Below, piece after piece: positions 53,838 to 60,591 of a DNA stretch of 64,000 bases. The stretch lies in NCBI GenBank assembly GCA_934476075.1, contig CAKSNH010000008.1:41758-105757 (forward strand), written 5' to 3'. Numbering within the stretch: the first letter of the stretch is position 1; each line of letters begins with the position of its first letter. Both the position numbers and the translations under genes were made by a program. Under the pieces are notes generated by a model. That model saw nothing but the letters and a program-made list of their open reading frames with translations, was not told the DNA's origin and searched no databases. Source of the DNA: an uncultured Clostridia bacterium. Its GTDB lineage: Bacteria > Bacillota > Clostridia > UBA1381.

Positions 53838-54806
53838 TCATTTCTCAATAATCATTCTTGGGTCTTTGTATTCTCTCGCTGTTATGGACGGTGCAACTTT
53901 AATATATGTTCTTATTGCTCCATTTTCTAAACCGCTCATACTCGTATCAATACAAACTTTTGCGGCAAGATTTCCGTCTAATCGCAAATTTGATATTCCC
54001 GCTTGCTTTTTTCTCGGTTCATTAACTGTTCGGTCAACGCAAATAGGGACGGCTCTGCTTTTAGTGATTTCATTTGTAAGTGTTCCGTTGTCAATTAATT
54101 TCTGTATCATTTTCTGTGCTTTCTCGTTATTGATGTAATACTTCTCGTCAACTTCATCTTCAAAATAATCTTCCATCACTCTTTGCAGTTCAATAGGCTC
54201 CGGAAATGTAAAATTCCAATCTCCTAAAATGCTAACCATAAAACAGCGATTTCTGTTTTGTGCAACTCCATAATTCTTTGCGTTTAAATCCTGCCAATAG
54301 TTTGAATATCCTTTACTTTCAAGGAATGTAATCCACTTCTGAAAATCATCTATATTCTTCTTCCCGTGTACTTGCGATACATTCTCCATAAGCAAAACTT
54401 GTGGTAAATTATCAACCTCATTTAACAACCGTTCTACTTCCCACAACAGTCCCGACCTTGTACCGCTGCCTTTTACCATTCCTTTTTGTTTGCCGGCAGG
54501 TGATAAATCTTGGCATGGAAATGAATATGTCATCAGATAACAATATCTGTCGGTGTCTATAATTTCTAAATCATTTCCGTGTATTTTTGTGATGTCCATC
54601 GGTCCAAAATCAGTATCATGAATTACGTTATAACTTTTGACTGCAAATTTATCAAATTCAATCATCTTATAATGTTCAAAGTCTGCTCCAAGCCTTTTTA
54701 GTGCCATTGCCTGACTTCCAATCCCAGCGAATAACTCAATTAATCTTATAGGTTTACAAATTTTATAGTGTTTAATTTCCGAAAACAGGCTTAATTGTTC
54801 ATTCAT
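53838..54806 (-). CDS. N-terminal piece of a two-part cytosine-5 DNA methyltransferase
   Basis: The 322-residue product has motif I ELFAGIG (24-30), the catalytic PCQD (Cys98), ENV (141-143) and QNRNR (183-187), followed by a target recognition region. Motifs IX and X are absent and occur in the next gene. The end (PSITAREYKDPRMIIEK) is a natural-looking segment rather than frameshifted sequence, so a two-subunit enzyme is at least as likely as a broken gene. It would protect phage DNA from host restriction. Confidence 0.85.
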   Translation of the reverse strand: MNEQLSLFSEIKHYKICKPIRLIELFAGIGSQAMALKRLGADFEHYKMIEFDKFAVKSYNVIHDTDFGPMDITKIHGNDLEIIDTDRYCYLMTYSFPCQDLSPAGKQKGMVKGSGTRSGLLWEVERLLNEVDNLPQVLLMENVSQVHGKKNIDDFQKWITFLESKGYSNYWQDLNAKNYGVAQNRNRCFMVSILGDWNFTFPEPIELQRVMEDYFEDEVDEKYYINNEKAQKMIQKLIDNGTLTNEITKSRAVPICVDRTVNEPRKKQAGISNLRLDGNLAAKVCIDTSMSGLENGAIRTYIKVAPSITAREYKDPRMIIEK

Positions 54807-55446
54807 CTTTTTTGCTCCAATCTAATTTTTGACCGCAATTTGGGCAATAATCATATACTTTGCTTATAACAAAAGGATTAACCAAATTAGCGTTGCCACA
54901 ATTCGGGCAAACTGTCGTTATATCTCCAAACATCGGGTCTGTTTCGCCTTTCGGCTTTTTCGCTATCTGCTTTTCAATAGCATTTTCATATTCCTCATAT
55001 TCCTTTTTGCTGTAACAGATAATATCCGCATAAATCGGCTTATCCTTTAATGCAAGATAATCTTTTTCTGTCACCTGTTCATACGTTTTCTGAAATATGT
55101 CGGGTTTGCATGGGTATTGTTCGCCATGAACTCCCGTTATAATGTAATCACCGACATTTGCTTTGTGCGTGCCTTCCAACGTTTCAATGTACATTACTTT
55201 GTCAGTCTGATAAGCCTGTATTACAACAGGCTTTTTGCGATAATACTTTATTTCATCACCCCGCATAAGTTTAATTAAAAATTCGTGATTTTCAGATTTC
55301 AGCCATTCTTTTTGTTCTGCGGTATTCATTACGGTTAAACCACCGCTTTTAAGAAAATTTGCAGTCGCATTAACCTTAAAATTAAACAAAAACTTGTTAA
55401 AATCATCACTGCACATCGTTTTTATCAATTCTTCATTTGTTGCCAT
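54799..55446 (-). CDS. Phage protein with GDYIITG motif and C-terminal zinc ribbon
   Basis: The product (215 aa, ATG 55446) has a helical N-terminus, a central strand region KPVVIQAYQTDK ... VGDYIITGVHGEQYPCKPDIFQKTYE, which is common in small phage proteins, and a C-terminal zinc ribbon (CPNCG ... CPNCGQ). It overlaps the methyltransferase start by 8 bp. Function unknown. Confidence 0.75.
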   Translation of the reverse strand: MATNEELIKTMCSDDFNKFLFNFKVNATANFLKSGGLTVMNTAEQKEWLKSENHEFLIKLMRGDEIKYYRKKPVVIQAYQTDKVMYIETLEGTHKANVGDYIITGVHGEQYPCKPDIFQKTYEQVTEKDYLALKDKPIYADIICYSKKEYEEYENAIEKQIAKKPKGETDPMFGDITTVCPNCGNANLVNPFVISKVYDYCPNCGQKLDWSKKDE

Positions 55447-55450
55447 TTTC

Positions 55451-55933
55451 TTAGCCCTCACTTTCTACTGCATTCTTCATAAATACAAGCCAGTGCGTAT
55501 CAGCTCTTTTATTGCCAAACAACGGCTTGTACCCTATCGCTTTTAAAATCTCGCTTAATTTAATCTGTTGTTCATTCCATTTGAAAATTAATGTACCGTT
55601 AGGCTTTAACACTCGCATACATTCCGAAAATCCCTTTTTTAAATCTTGCGGCCACGTTTCGGATAATTTCCCATACTTTTTCGCAAGCCAAGATTTTTCG
55701 CCTACTTTCAGCAAATGTGGTGGGTCAAACACTACAAGACTGAATATATTATCATCAAACGGCATTTCTCTGAAATCTCCTATAACATCAGGTTCAATGT
55801 CTAATTTACGGCCATCGCATAAAGTATCATGCAAAATTCGATTATCCATAAATACAACATTTTCATTGTTTTTATCAAACCAAAACATTTTTGAACCACA
55901 GCACGCATCTAGTATTAATTTTGAATTGTCCAT
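55451..55933 (-). CDS. Small phage class I methyltransferase-like protein
   Basis: The 160-residue protein has ILDACCGSKMFWFDK as motif I, DNR as the SAM-ribose acid, and VVFDPPHLL as motif IV (DPPH), followed by MRVLKPNGTLIFKW. This compact group is widespread in phages of Firmicutes and is thought to modify DNA or RNA; the target is not known. Confidence 0.85.
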   Translation of the reverse strand: MDNSKLILDACCGSKMFWFDKNNENVVFMDNRILHDTLCDGRKLDIEPDVIGDFREMPFDDNIFSLVVFDPPHLLKVGEKSWLAKKYGKLSETWPQDLKKGFSECMRVLKPNGTLIFKWNEQQIKLSEILKAIGYKPLFGNKRADTHWLVFMKNAVESEG

Positions 55934-56173
55934 TTAGTCCTCACTTTCCTCATACTCACCGATAACCAAATCCGAAAATTCTTCTTCAATCAGTTCTTCC
56001 GGCTCGTCATAACCGGTATACTTGTCGCATACATAATAACGTGTGGTTTCTCCGCACTTGTTATCTTCTTTCAATTCCCAATACAAAGCATATAAATCAC
56101 CCGCATAATTGTCATATTCACACGATAAATCTTCATCACAGTATACACTGTCTTTGTATTTATAAATTTTCAT
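55934..56173 (-). CDS. Small acidic phage protein
   Basis: 79 residues with pI far in the acid range and a Tyr-rich start (KIYKYKDSVYCDEDL). Strong site GGGGGAGCGG. It could be a DNA mimic or simply a small early protein; no family is recognised. Confidence 0.7.
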   Translation of the reverse strand: MKIYKYKDSVYCDEDLSCEYDNYAGDLYALYWELKEDNKCGETTRYYVCDKYTGYDEPEELIEEEFSDLVIGEYEESED

Positions 56174-56187
56174 CTTCTCCGCTCCCC

Positions 56188-56325
56188 CTATCTCATTCTC
56201 TTTGTCAATTTCCCAACGTGCTCGGCAACATAATTGTTTACCTCTTGCTCATGCCGTTTCTTTTTCCTTTTTGCCGCTTTAATACCTTTCATAATCTCTT
56301 TAACAAATCTAGTCTTACTCACCAT
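56188..56325 (-). CDS. 45-residue highly basic phage peptide
   Basis: ATG 56325 follows GGGAGCGG. The peptide holds the stretch IKAAKRKKKRHEQEV and ends KLTKRMR, so it probably binds nucleic acid. Its stop lies just before the ribosome site of the next gene, supporting translation. Confidence 0.65.
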   Translation of the reverse strand: MVSKTRFVKEIMKGIKAAKRKKKRHEQEVNNYVAEHVGKLTKRMR

Positions 56326-56391
56326 TGTTACCGCTCCCTTATTGCAGATATAGCAAAGTGCGGATTTTTCACCGCACTTTTAGAATTTTTA

Positions 56392-56421
56392 TTGACTTTT
56401 TCATAACTTCCGATGTATAAT
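56392..56421 (+). promoter_or_regulatory. Plus-strand promoter of a short RNA
   Basis: TTGACT and TATAAT are separated by 18 bp. It points against the surrounding minus-strand early genes, and there is no ORF downstream before a terminator at 56446-56488. Confidence 0.6.
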
Positions 56422-56427
56422 ATATAC

Positions 56428-56488
56428 ATACTTTGTTTTTACATTGAATGCTGAATGTACTGCTTAAATCATTCGGCATTCTTTTTTT
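56428..56488 (+). ncRNA. Candidate ~60-nt antisense small RNA
   Basis: Transcription from the promoter at 56392 should start near 56428. A strong terminator follows: GAATGCTGAATG / CATTCGGCATTC (one G-U pair) with a 12-nt loop and then TTTTTTT (56446-56488). The product would be mostly the terminator stem plus a short 5' part and is antisense to the 3' end of the membrane-protein gene at 56469. On the minus strand the hairpin has no U tract. Confidence 0.5.
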
Positions 56489-56684
56489 GTTCTTTTTTAA
56501 ACATATGTACTATATCTTTTCCAATCTCTCCAAACACCGCAACCCATACCGGCATGAATAATAATAATATTTCACCTCCCGGACTGCCTGTCCCGCATCG
56601 GATATGCACATAAACGTGCTTAAACATCATCACACCTATTACGGCGGCAATCATATACTTAATCAAAAAACTTAATTTTTTCAT
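56469..56684 (-). CDS. Small phage membrane protein (71 aa)
   Basis: Two membrane segments (IKYMIAAVIGVMMF and EILLLFMPVWVAVFGEIG) are separated by a short loop, and the tail is basic (FKKEQKKNAE). No family recognised. Its 3' end lies opposite the candidate antisense RNA. Confidence 0.7.
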   Translation of the reverse strand: MKKLSFLIKYMIAAVIGVMMFKHVYVHIRCGTGSPGGEILLLFMPVWVAVFGEIGKDIVHMFKKEQKKNAE

Positions 56685-56687
56685 ATT

Positions 56688-56855
56688 CTACTTGTCCTCG
56701 TCCTTTCCGAATAACGATATGCTGTATGTATTGCAGTATCTTCTGCGTTTGCATTTAAAACAGGTAGCCTTTTCGGCTTTTCCTCCAATCATTTTTACCT
56801 TGCGTGTTTTCTTGTATTCCTCTCTGCAAGGAACACATAATTTTCTGTTAAACAT
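56688..56855 (-). CDS. 55-residue zinc-finger-like phage protein
   Basis: ATG 56855 follows GGAGG. The basic protein has two Cys pairs (LCVPC and TCFKC, with a further Cys in RYCNT), enough for a zinc knuckle. Stop and start distances to both neighbours are 3 bp, so it belongs to the early operon. Confidence 0.7.
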   Translation of the reverse strand: MFNRKLCVPCREEYKKTRKVKMIGGKAEKATCFKCKRRRYCNTYSISLFGKDEDK

Positions 56856-56858
56856 TTG

Positions 56859-57062
56859 TTAAACCTCCGTTAATGTGATTTTGTCAATCGGTGCGGCGGT
56901 GATACTGTTTTCGTGCTTGTCCATTAATTCCGCCAATGTCATTATTTCACCCGTTATGTGGTTTTTGCGATATACAACAGAATAAATATTCTTATAACAA
57001 ATTCCCTTGTATTCAACCGCCGCTCCCGACATAAACGCCGCTTTAATCTCTTTATTTGTCAC
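56859..57062 (-). CDS. Small phage protein, unknown function
   Basis: 67 residues from GTG 57062, which has CGGAGG 7 bp upstream; a TTG at 57068 is less well placed. The fold appears alpha/beta (IKAAFMSGAAVEYKG, IYSVVYRKN). No family is recognised. Confidence 0.7.
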   Translation of the reverse strand: MTNKEIKAAFMSGAAVEYKGICYKNIYSVVYRKNHITGEIMTLAELMDKHENSITAAPIDKITLTEV

Positions 57063-57064
57063 TT

Positions 57065-57436
57065 TCAATCCTCCGTATTGTATTCCGGATAACGCAGTTT
57101 CACCGCTTCAAGCAAATATCTGCAATAACAATTTCCAAACAGTTGATACGGTGTGTAACTGCTTGTATCGGAATCATTGAATCCGTGAAAATCGTTGAAC
57201 ATATTAAATGCAAATCTTGTAATATCCAAGGTTGTCCCCGTCTGCCAACCTTTATCAAAGCAATCAAAATCAATGCTGTCACATTCAAAGTCATACACTT
57301 CCTCGATGTGTTCTCTGATTGTGTTGCAGCAGGTCAGTGCATACAACGCACTTACACGGTAAACATCATTTTTATCTCTTATTCTTTCAATGCATTTTTC
57401 AAACATTTCCTTATGCTGTTTACTTTCAAATAACAT
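57065..57436 (-). CDS. DUF6075-like phage protein
   Basis: 123 residues from ATG 57436. The sequence FESKQHKEMFEKCIERIRDKNDVYRVSALYALT and the Cys/Phe-rich later part are typical of a small protein found in many Clostridia prophages (DUF6075). Function unknown. Confidence 0.75.
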   Translation of the reverse strand: MLFESKQHKEMFEKCIERIRDKNDVYRVSALYALTCCNTIREHIEEVYDFECDSIDFDCFDKGWQTGTTLDITRFAFNMFNDFHGFNDSDTSSYTPYQLFGNCYCRYLLEAVKLRYPEYNTED

Positions 57437-57452
57437 AAAATCACTCTCTTTC

Positions 57453-57602
57453 TCATGCCATCTTTGTTTTATTTTCCTGTTCTTCTTTTCTGCACATATC
57501 CGCATAAATAATATTTGCAATATCATTTATAACTAATTGCGGAATTTCAGAAATATCTATATCATTCATATTTGAATATACCGCTATTTTTCTGTCTTGC
57601 AT
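57453..57602 (-). CDS. 49-residue phage peptide, first gene of the early operon
   Basis: ATG 57602 follows AAAGGTTG. The peptide (start QDRKIAVYSNMNDIDISE) is acidic and helical. It is the gene nearest the nested inverted repeat at 57626-57732, so it is probably the promoter-proximal gene of the minus-strand early operon. Confidence 0.6.
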   Translation of the reverse strand: MQDRKIAVYSNMNDIDISEIPQLVINDIANIIYADMCRKEEQENKTKMA

Positions 57603-57625
57603 ATTAATCAACCTTTCTTATGTCA

Positions 57626-57732
57626 GTTTGTGCCCATGTGCCAACCGTTCAGAATATATTAGGGGGTAATATAATATAGGGGGAAATGTACGATTGGGAA
57701 ATTTTCTGAACGGCTGATAGACAGGCACAAAC
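57626..57732. promoter_or_regulatory. Nested inverted repeats in the divergent early control region
   Basis: Two pairs of exact inverted repeats are nested: GTTTGTGCC (57626-57634) with GGCACAAAC (57724-57732), and inside it CCGTTCAGAA (57645-57654) with TTCTGAACGG (57704-57713). The centre holds AGGGGG twice around an AT-rich TAATATAATATA. The region separates the minus-strand early operon from the plus-strand gene at 57797 and may be an operator pair or an origin. Confidence 0.65.
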
Positions 57733-57742
57733 ATATGCTTTA

Positions 57743-57772
57743 TTGACCCACTCCGCTCCGCCGTGATATAAT
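57743..57772 (+). promoter_or_regulatory. Promoter A (first of three related promoters)
   Basis: TTGACC and TATAAT are 18 bp apart. The block CTCCGCTCCGCCGTGATATA and the following AATGCTGAAAGGGGG (57751-57788) recur before the genes at 58259 and 59207. Confidence 0.7.
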
Positions 57773-57796
57773 CAATGCTGAAAGGGGGTGTTATAT

Positions 57797-57967
57797 ATGG
57801 CTTATAAAAATATTGATACTATAAAATTGCGTGAAGCCGTTTATCGTTTTGTTGCTCTTTCAAGGTCATGTGATAGTTCAAAACCATGTACAAATGATGA
57901 ACTAAATAATGTTGTAAACAATCTTGCTGAATTATTTAATACATTTATTGATGAACTTGAAAACTAA
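57797..57967 (+). CDS. 56-residue phage protein (array gene 1, plus)
   Basis: ATG 57797 follows AAAGGGGG. The helical peptide contains LREAVYRFVALSRSC and NNVVNNLAELFNTFID. It is read from promoter A and ends 4 bp before the stop of the convergent gene at 57972. No family is recognised. Confidence 0.65.
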   Translation: MAYKNIDTIKLREAVYRFVALSRSCDSSKPCTNDELNNVVNNLAELFNTFIDELEN

Positions 57968-57971
57968 CAAA

Positions 57972-58142
57972 TTAAGAATTGCCGTCAGTTGCTGCTGTCG
58001 GCTTTTCTGTTATTGTCACTACACCAATCTCTACAAGCCTGCTATAACATTTACGAATTGTTTCCTGTGCATCATGCAGCTTATCAAGAATTTCTTTTAT
58101 TTCTCCCTCTTTTACTTCTATTCTTACGGTATATGGTGTCAT
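57972..58142 (-). CDS. 56-residue phage protein (array gene 1, minus)
   Basis: ATG 58142 follows the repeated sequence AGGAGGTGAGAGCG. The peptide starts TPYTVRIEVKEGEIKEIL and is helical in its middle part. It converges with the gene at 57797. Confidence 0.65.
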   Translation of the reverse strand: MTPYTVRIEVKEGEIKEILDKLHDAQETIRKCYSRLVEIGVVTITEKPTAATDGNS

Positions 58143-58144
58143 TC

Positions 58145-58250
58145 GCTCTCACCTCCTGTTCCGCTCCGCCTTTTACGCCGTTTTATCATCTGTTGAAATC
58201 TTTTTATTGCTCTCTCTGCTCCGCCGTGATATAATCAATGCTGAAAGGGG
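58145..58250. repeat. Array repeat B: minus ribosome site, HTH-gene relic and plus promoter
   Basis: Reading on the minus strand, the block has AACAGATGATAAAACGGCGTAA, which matches the last codons of the HTH gene at 59695 (... D D K T A stop) with few changes, followed by GGAGGTGAGAGCG as a ribosome site. On the plus strand it carries TTGCTC-17-TATAAT and AAAGGGG. It matches blocks C (59106-59197) and D (59666-59720). Confidence 0.8.
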
Positions 58251-58258
58251 GGCTTATT

Positions 58259-58438
58259 ATGGACATATCCTTAATGTATTATGGAAGCCGTTGTCCTAAA
58301 TGTAATCAAGATATTACAGTTACATGGGACTTTGTAAAAGGCTATGTGAATTGTCCTAACTGCAATTATTCAATGCACATAGACGAAGATGAGTTCCGTG
58401 AAGTTATTAAAAACATAAAACAACAGCTTTCCGACTAA
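58259..58438 (+). CDS. 59-residue zinc-ribbon phage protein (array gene 2, plus)
   Basis: ATG 58259 follows AAAGGGGGG from block B. The protein has CPKCNQDI and CPNCNYSM, a complete zinc ribbon, and an acidic helical tail. It ends 5 bp before the stop of the convergent gene at 58444. Function unknown. Confidence 0.75.
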   Translation: MDISLMYYGSRCPKCNQDITVTWDFVKGYVNCPNCNYSMHIDEDEFREVIKNIKQQLSD

Positions 58439-58443
58439 CCTTA

Positions 58444-58665
58444 TTAGGTAGTAACATTGTTAATAACAGTGTTACTACCTTTGTTTTCTCCCACAATACA
58501 TGGTACTCTGCATATATGGAATGAATCGGCACACTCTTTAAAAAAGTCCCACGCTTCTTTTTGGTCTAACGAGTTAAAGTCATTAATTTTCATGCAAATT
58601 ACAACTTCTGCTTTTGTACCGTGTGAAAGTTCCTTTTCTGTATGTTTCATTGTACAGTTTTCCAT
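58444..58665 (-). CDS. Small phage protein (array gene 2c, minus)
   Basis: 73 residues from ATG 58665 (AGAAGGTG upstream). It contains TKAEVVICMKIND and a helix with EAWDFFKECADSF. No family is recognised. Its ribosome site overlaps the stop of the gene at 58671, so the two are coupled. Confidence 0.65.
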   Translation of the reverse strand: MENCTMKHTEKELSHGTKAEVVICMKINDFNSLDQKEAWDFFKECADSFHICRVPCIVGENKGSNTVINNVTT

Positions 58666-58670
58666 TGCTT

Positions 58671-58844
58671 TCACCTTCTTTCTTCATGCTGAATTATTTG
58701 TATTGGTACTTGAACAAAGGATAATTTGCCATTTTCCCATTGTTGAACTTCCAATAATAATTGTTTATTCTCTTTTTCTATCTTTGACGCAATGTTTAAT
58801 ATTTCGCCTGTGTCACTTCTTTTAAATTGCATTAAATGTTTCAA
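58671..58844 (-). CDS. 57-residue phage protein with TTG start (array gene 2b, minus)
   Basis: The frame opens with TTG 58844 (AGAGGTG 8 bp upstream) and encodes a helical peptide (DTGEILNIASKIEKENKQLLLEV in two halves). Its stop overlaps the ribosome site of the next gene. Function unknown. Confidence 0.55.
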   Translation of the reverse strand: MKHLMQFKRSDTGEILNIASKIEKENKQLLLEVQQWENGKLSFVQVPIQIIQHEERR

Positions 58845-58881
58845 TTATTTCACCTCTTACAATGTCCCTTTACTGTAAATA

Positions 58882-59106
58882 CTATTTTGTAATTACTATC
58901 AGAAAATATGGATAGTCAAGGTCATATGCCAAGGTGAACTTGACTTTCCTTTTTTCTTTCAATTTCATTGCCTTTATAAATGATATTGTATTTTCAAATG
59001 TTGTATCAAAATCATCTATACGTTTTCCTATATGAATTTCTTGATTTTTCTCCTCTCTGATACTAAAATATTTCATTGTATCATCAATATGCTGTTTTAA
59101 CTTCAC
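58882..59106 (-). CDS. 74-residue phage protein (array gene 2a, minus)
   Basis: The GTG start at 59106 follows GGTGAGAGC from block C. The C-terminal part (FENTISFIKAMKLKEK, then VKFTLAYDLDYPYFLIVI) resembles that of the protein at 59403-59666 (FENIGFVIQTLGIDKT, then RITFDYDPNFAHCLLQI), so the two are probably distant paralogues. Confidence 0.65.
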   Translation of the reverse strand: MKLKQHIDDTMKYFSIREEKNQEIHIGKRIDDFDTTFENTISFIKAMKLKEKRKVKFTLAYDLDYPYFLIVITK

Positions 59107-59197
59107 GCTCTCACCGCCTTTTACGCTGTTTCATTGTCTGTCGAAATCTTTTTATTGCTCTCTCCGCTCCGCAGTGATATAATCAATGCAGAAAGGA
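59106..59197. repeat. Array repeat C
   Basis: It matches block B except for a ~13-bp deletion beside the minus ribosome site and scattered changes. It carries the HTH-gene relic (minus) and TTGCTC-17-TATAAT with AAAGGAG (plus). Confidence 0.8.
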
Positions 59198-59206
59198 GAT
59201 GAAAAT

Positions 59207-59419
59207 ATGTTAAAACGTTATTATGTAGATGTATCTGCTCTTTCAAATGATGAAGTATCATCATTAATAAAGCAATTTGATAAATTCGCCTTTGATGTGT
59301 TCGAGAAATATTCAGCTAATTTTTCTACAATAGGACTTGATGTATATTTATCTGATAATTACGACTTTGACAAACTCTTTACATTACCGACTAATTGTAT
59401 TGCTAGTCAATTTGGCTGA
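59207..59419 (+). CDS. 70-residue phage protein (array gene 3, plus)
   Basis: ATG 59207 follows AAAGGAGATG. The protein starts KRYYVDVSALSNDEVSSLI and ends NCIASQFG. It overlaps the convergent gene by 17 bp at the 3' ends. Function unknown. Confidence 0.65.
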   Translation: MLKRYYVDVSALSNDEVSSLIKQFDKFAFDVFEKYSANFSTIGLDVYLSDNYDFDKLFTLPTNCIASQFG

Positions 59420-59666
59420 TTTGTAACAGACAGTGTGCAAAATTCGGGTCATAATCAAATGTAATACGAGTTTTGCACGTCTTGTCTATTCCCAACGTTT
59501 GAATTACAAAACCAATATTTTCAAAAGGATTTGTATTATCTCCTGTCGAATTTACCGCACCAATCGGCTTATCATATCCAAAGTGTTTAAGTACCATTTT
59601 GTCACGTTCGCTCATTCGGTTATTAATAACCTCAACATACTTTTTAGTAAATTTTCTTTCCGCCAC
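59403..59666 (-). CDS. 87-residue phage protein (array gene 3, minus)
   Basis: The GTG start at 59666 follows GGAGGTGAGAGC (block D); longer upstream starts would run through the HTH gene in another frame. The protein begins AERKFTKKYVEVINNRMSE and shares its C-terminal pattern with 58882-59106. Confidence 0.65.
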   Translation of the reverse strand: MAERKFTKKYVEVINNRMSERDKMVLKHFGYDKPIGAVNSTGDNTNPFENIGFVIQTLGIDKTCKTRITFDYDPNFAHCLLQISQID

Positions 59667-59720
59667 GCTCTCACCTCCTGTTCCGCTCCGACTTTTATGC
59701 CGTTTTATCGTCTGTTGAAA
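59666..59720. repeat. Array repeat D, the intact junction with the HTH gene
   Basis: This copy holds the true last codons and stop of the HTH gene (59695) followed by GGAACAGGAGGTGAGAGCG. Blocks B and C carry the same order but joined to a plus-strand promoter, so D is probably the source sequence. Confidence 0.75.
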
Positions 59721-59895
59721 ACAAGTATTCAAAATCGCATTTAAATAATTGACATAGTTTATAAATTTCAAATACTTGAAATTTTCCTGTCTTTTTTTTA
59801 CTTTCATATGATACTCTTGAAATTTGTAATATGTCTGCAACTTGTTGATTTTTCATACCTAGTCTTGCTTGTTCTGCTTCTAAATTTCTAAACAT
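59695..59895 (-). CDS. XRE-family HTH regulator (Cro-like)
   Basis: The 66-residue protein has a full HTH (ARLGMKNQQVADILQISRVSYESKKKTGKF) with recognition helix around SRVSYE. It is transcribed away from the second HTH gene at 60062 and leads the minus-strand early transcript, the position of Cro-type regulators. Its 3' end is the source of the array relics. Confidence 0.85.
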   Translation of the reverse strand: MFRNLEAEQARLGMKNQQVADILQISRVSYESKKKTGKFQVFEIYKLCQLFKCDFEYLFSTDDKTA

Positions 59896-60039
59896 GGTTA
59901 TTCCTCCTCATTTGCAATTAGCGTTTTGCTTATTTTCTTAAAGTATATTATCAATTCGCTTATTTGTCAATACTTTTTTTAAAAAAACTTAGCAAAATGA
60001 TAATTTTTTATTGACAACTGATTATTCATGTAGTAATAT
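59896..60039. promoter_or_regulatory. Lysogeny switch: divergent promoters and operator-like repeats
   Basis: The plus-strand promoter is TTGACA (60011-60016), 17 bp, TAATAT (60034-60039). Three related motifs occur in the interval: TTTTGCTTA (about 59934), TTCGCTTATT (about 59956) and, inverted, CTTAGCAAAA (59988). They are reasonable operators for the two HTH proteins. Confidence 0.6.
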
Positions 60040-60061
60040 TGTTATGAAAGGAGGTTTTAAT

Positions 60062-60415
60062 GTGGACGGTTTTGGCGAAAAACTAGTTGAGTTACGTGAA
60101 AAAAAAGGATATACCCAAAAAAAATTAGCTGAACTACTTGAAATTACACCTACCAGACTAAATTATTGGGAAAAAAATAAAAGAGAGCCTGATTTCTTCA
60201 TGTTTAAGAAAATTGCAACAGTGCTAGATGTTAATCCAAATGTTTTATTAGGTTTGTCTGATAATGTTACATATAGTGAAAAAAATGCTGACATCGGAAT
60301 TGAACTATATAATCAGTTAGATGATATTGATAAGGCTGAAATTCGTGGAGAAATGAAACAAATGTTAAAAGCGGAGAAATATAATGATATTGAAAAAGGA
60401 TTACAAAACGCATAA
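60062..60415 (+). CDS. XRE-family HTH repressor (CI-like)
   Basis: The 117-residue protein starts at GTG 60062, the only in-frame start with a good distance to GGAGG (7 bp). The N-terminal HTH is LREKKGYTQKKLAELLEITPTRLNYWE. The C-terminal part is a short oligomerisation segment (YNQLDDIDKAEIRGEMKQML) without a LexA-type protease domain, so induction must work without self-cleavage. It is divergent from the Cro-like gene. Confidence 0.88.
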   Translation: MDGFGEKLVELREKKGYTQKKLAELLEITPTRLNYWEKNKREPDFFMFKKIATVLDVNPNVLLGLSDNVTYSEKNADIGIELYNQLDDIDKAEIRGEMKQMLKAEKYNDIEKGLQNA

Positions 60416-60468
60416 GAAATATAATTTATGCAGATTTTTCTTATTAATTAAATTTGCACAAAAAAAGA

Positions 60469-60587
60469 CGGCAAGTACCGTTAATACTTACCGCCAATAA
60501 GGTTATTACAAAAAGAACCAAAATAACCCTAAAAATATTATACAATATACGACATTTAATGTCAAATATTATTTTTAGGAGGTTTCA
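60469..60587 (+). repeat. Repeated leader element, copy 1
   Basis: The element has a CGGCAAGTACCG...TAATACTTACCGCC hairpin, a GGTTATT/AATAACC pair, ATTATACAATAT (a -10-like box) and TTTTTAGGAGG as ribosome site. About 110 bp match the element at 61078-61188. It lies before the gene at 60592. Confidence 0.7.
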
Positions 60588-60591
60588 TTTT

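Noticed and set aside
53389..53841. Simple frameshift in one cytosine methyltransferase gene
   Set aside because: Each piece has its own plausible end or ribosome site and extra sequence at the join, so a point indel does not restore one continuous normal protein by inspection.
58145..59720. CRISPR array
   Set aside because: Repeats are ~100 bp, only three to four in number, carry promoters and a gene relic, and enclose genes rather than short spacers; no cas genes are present.
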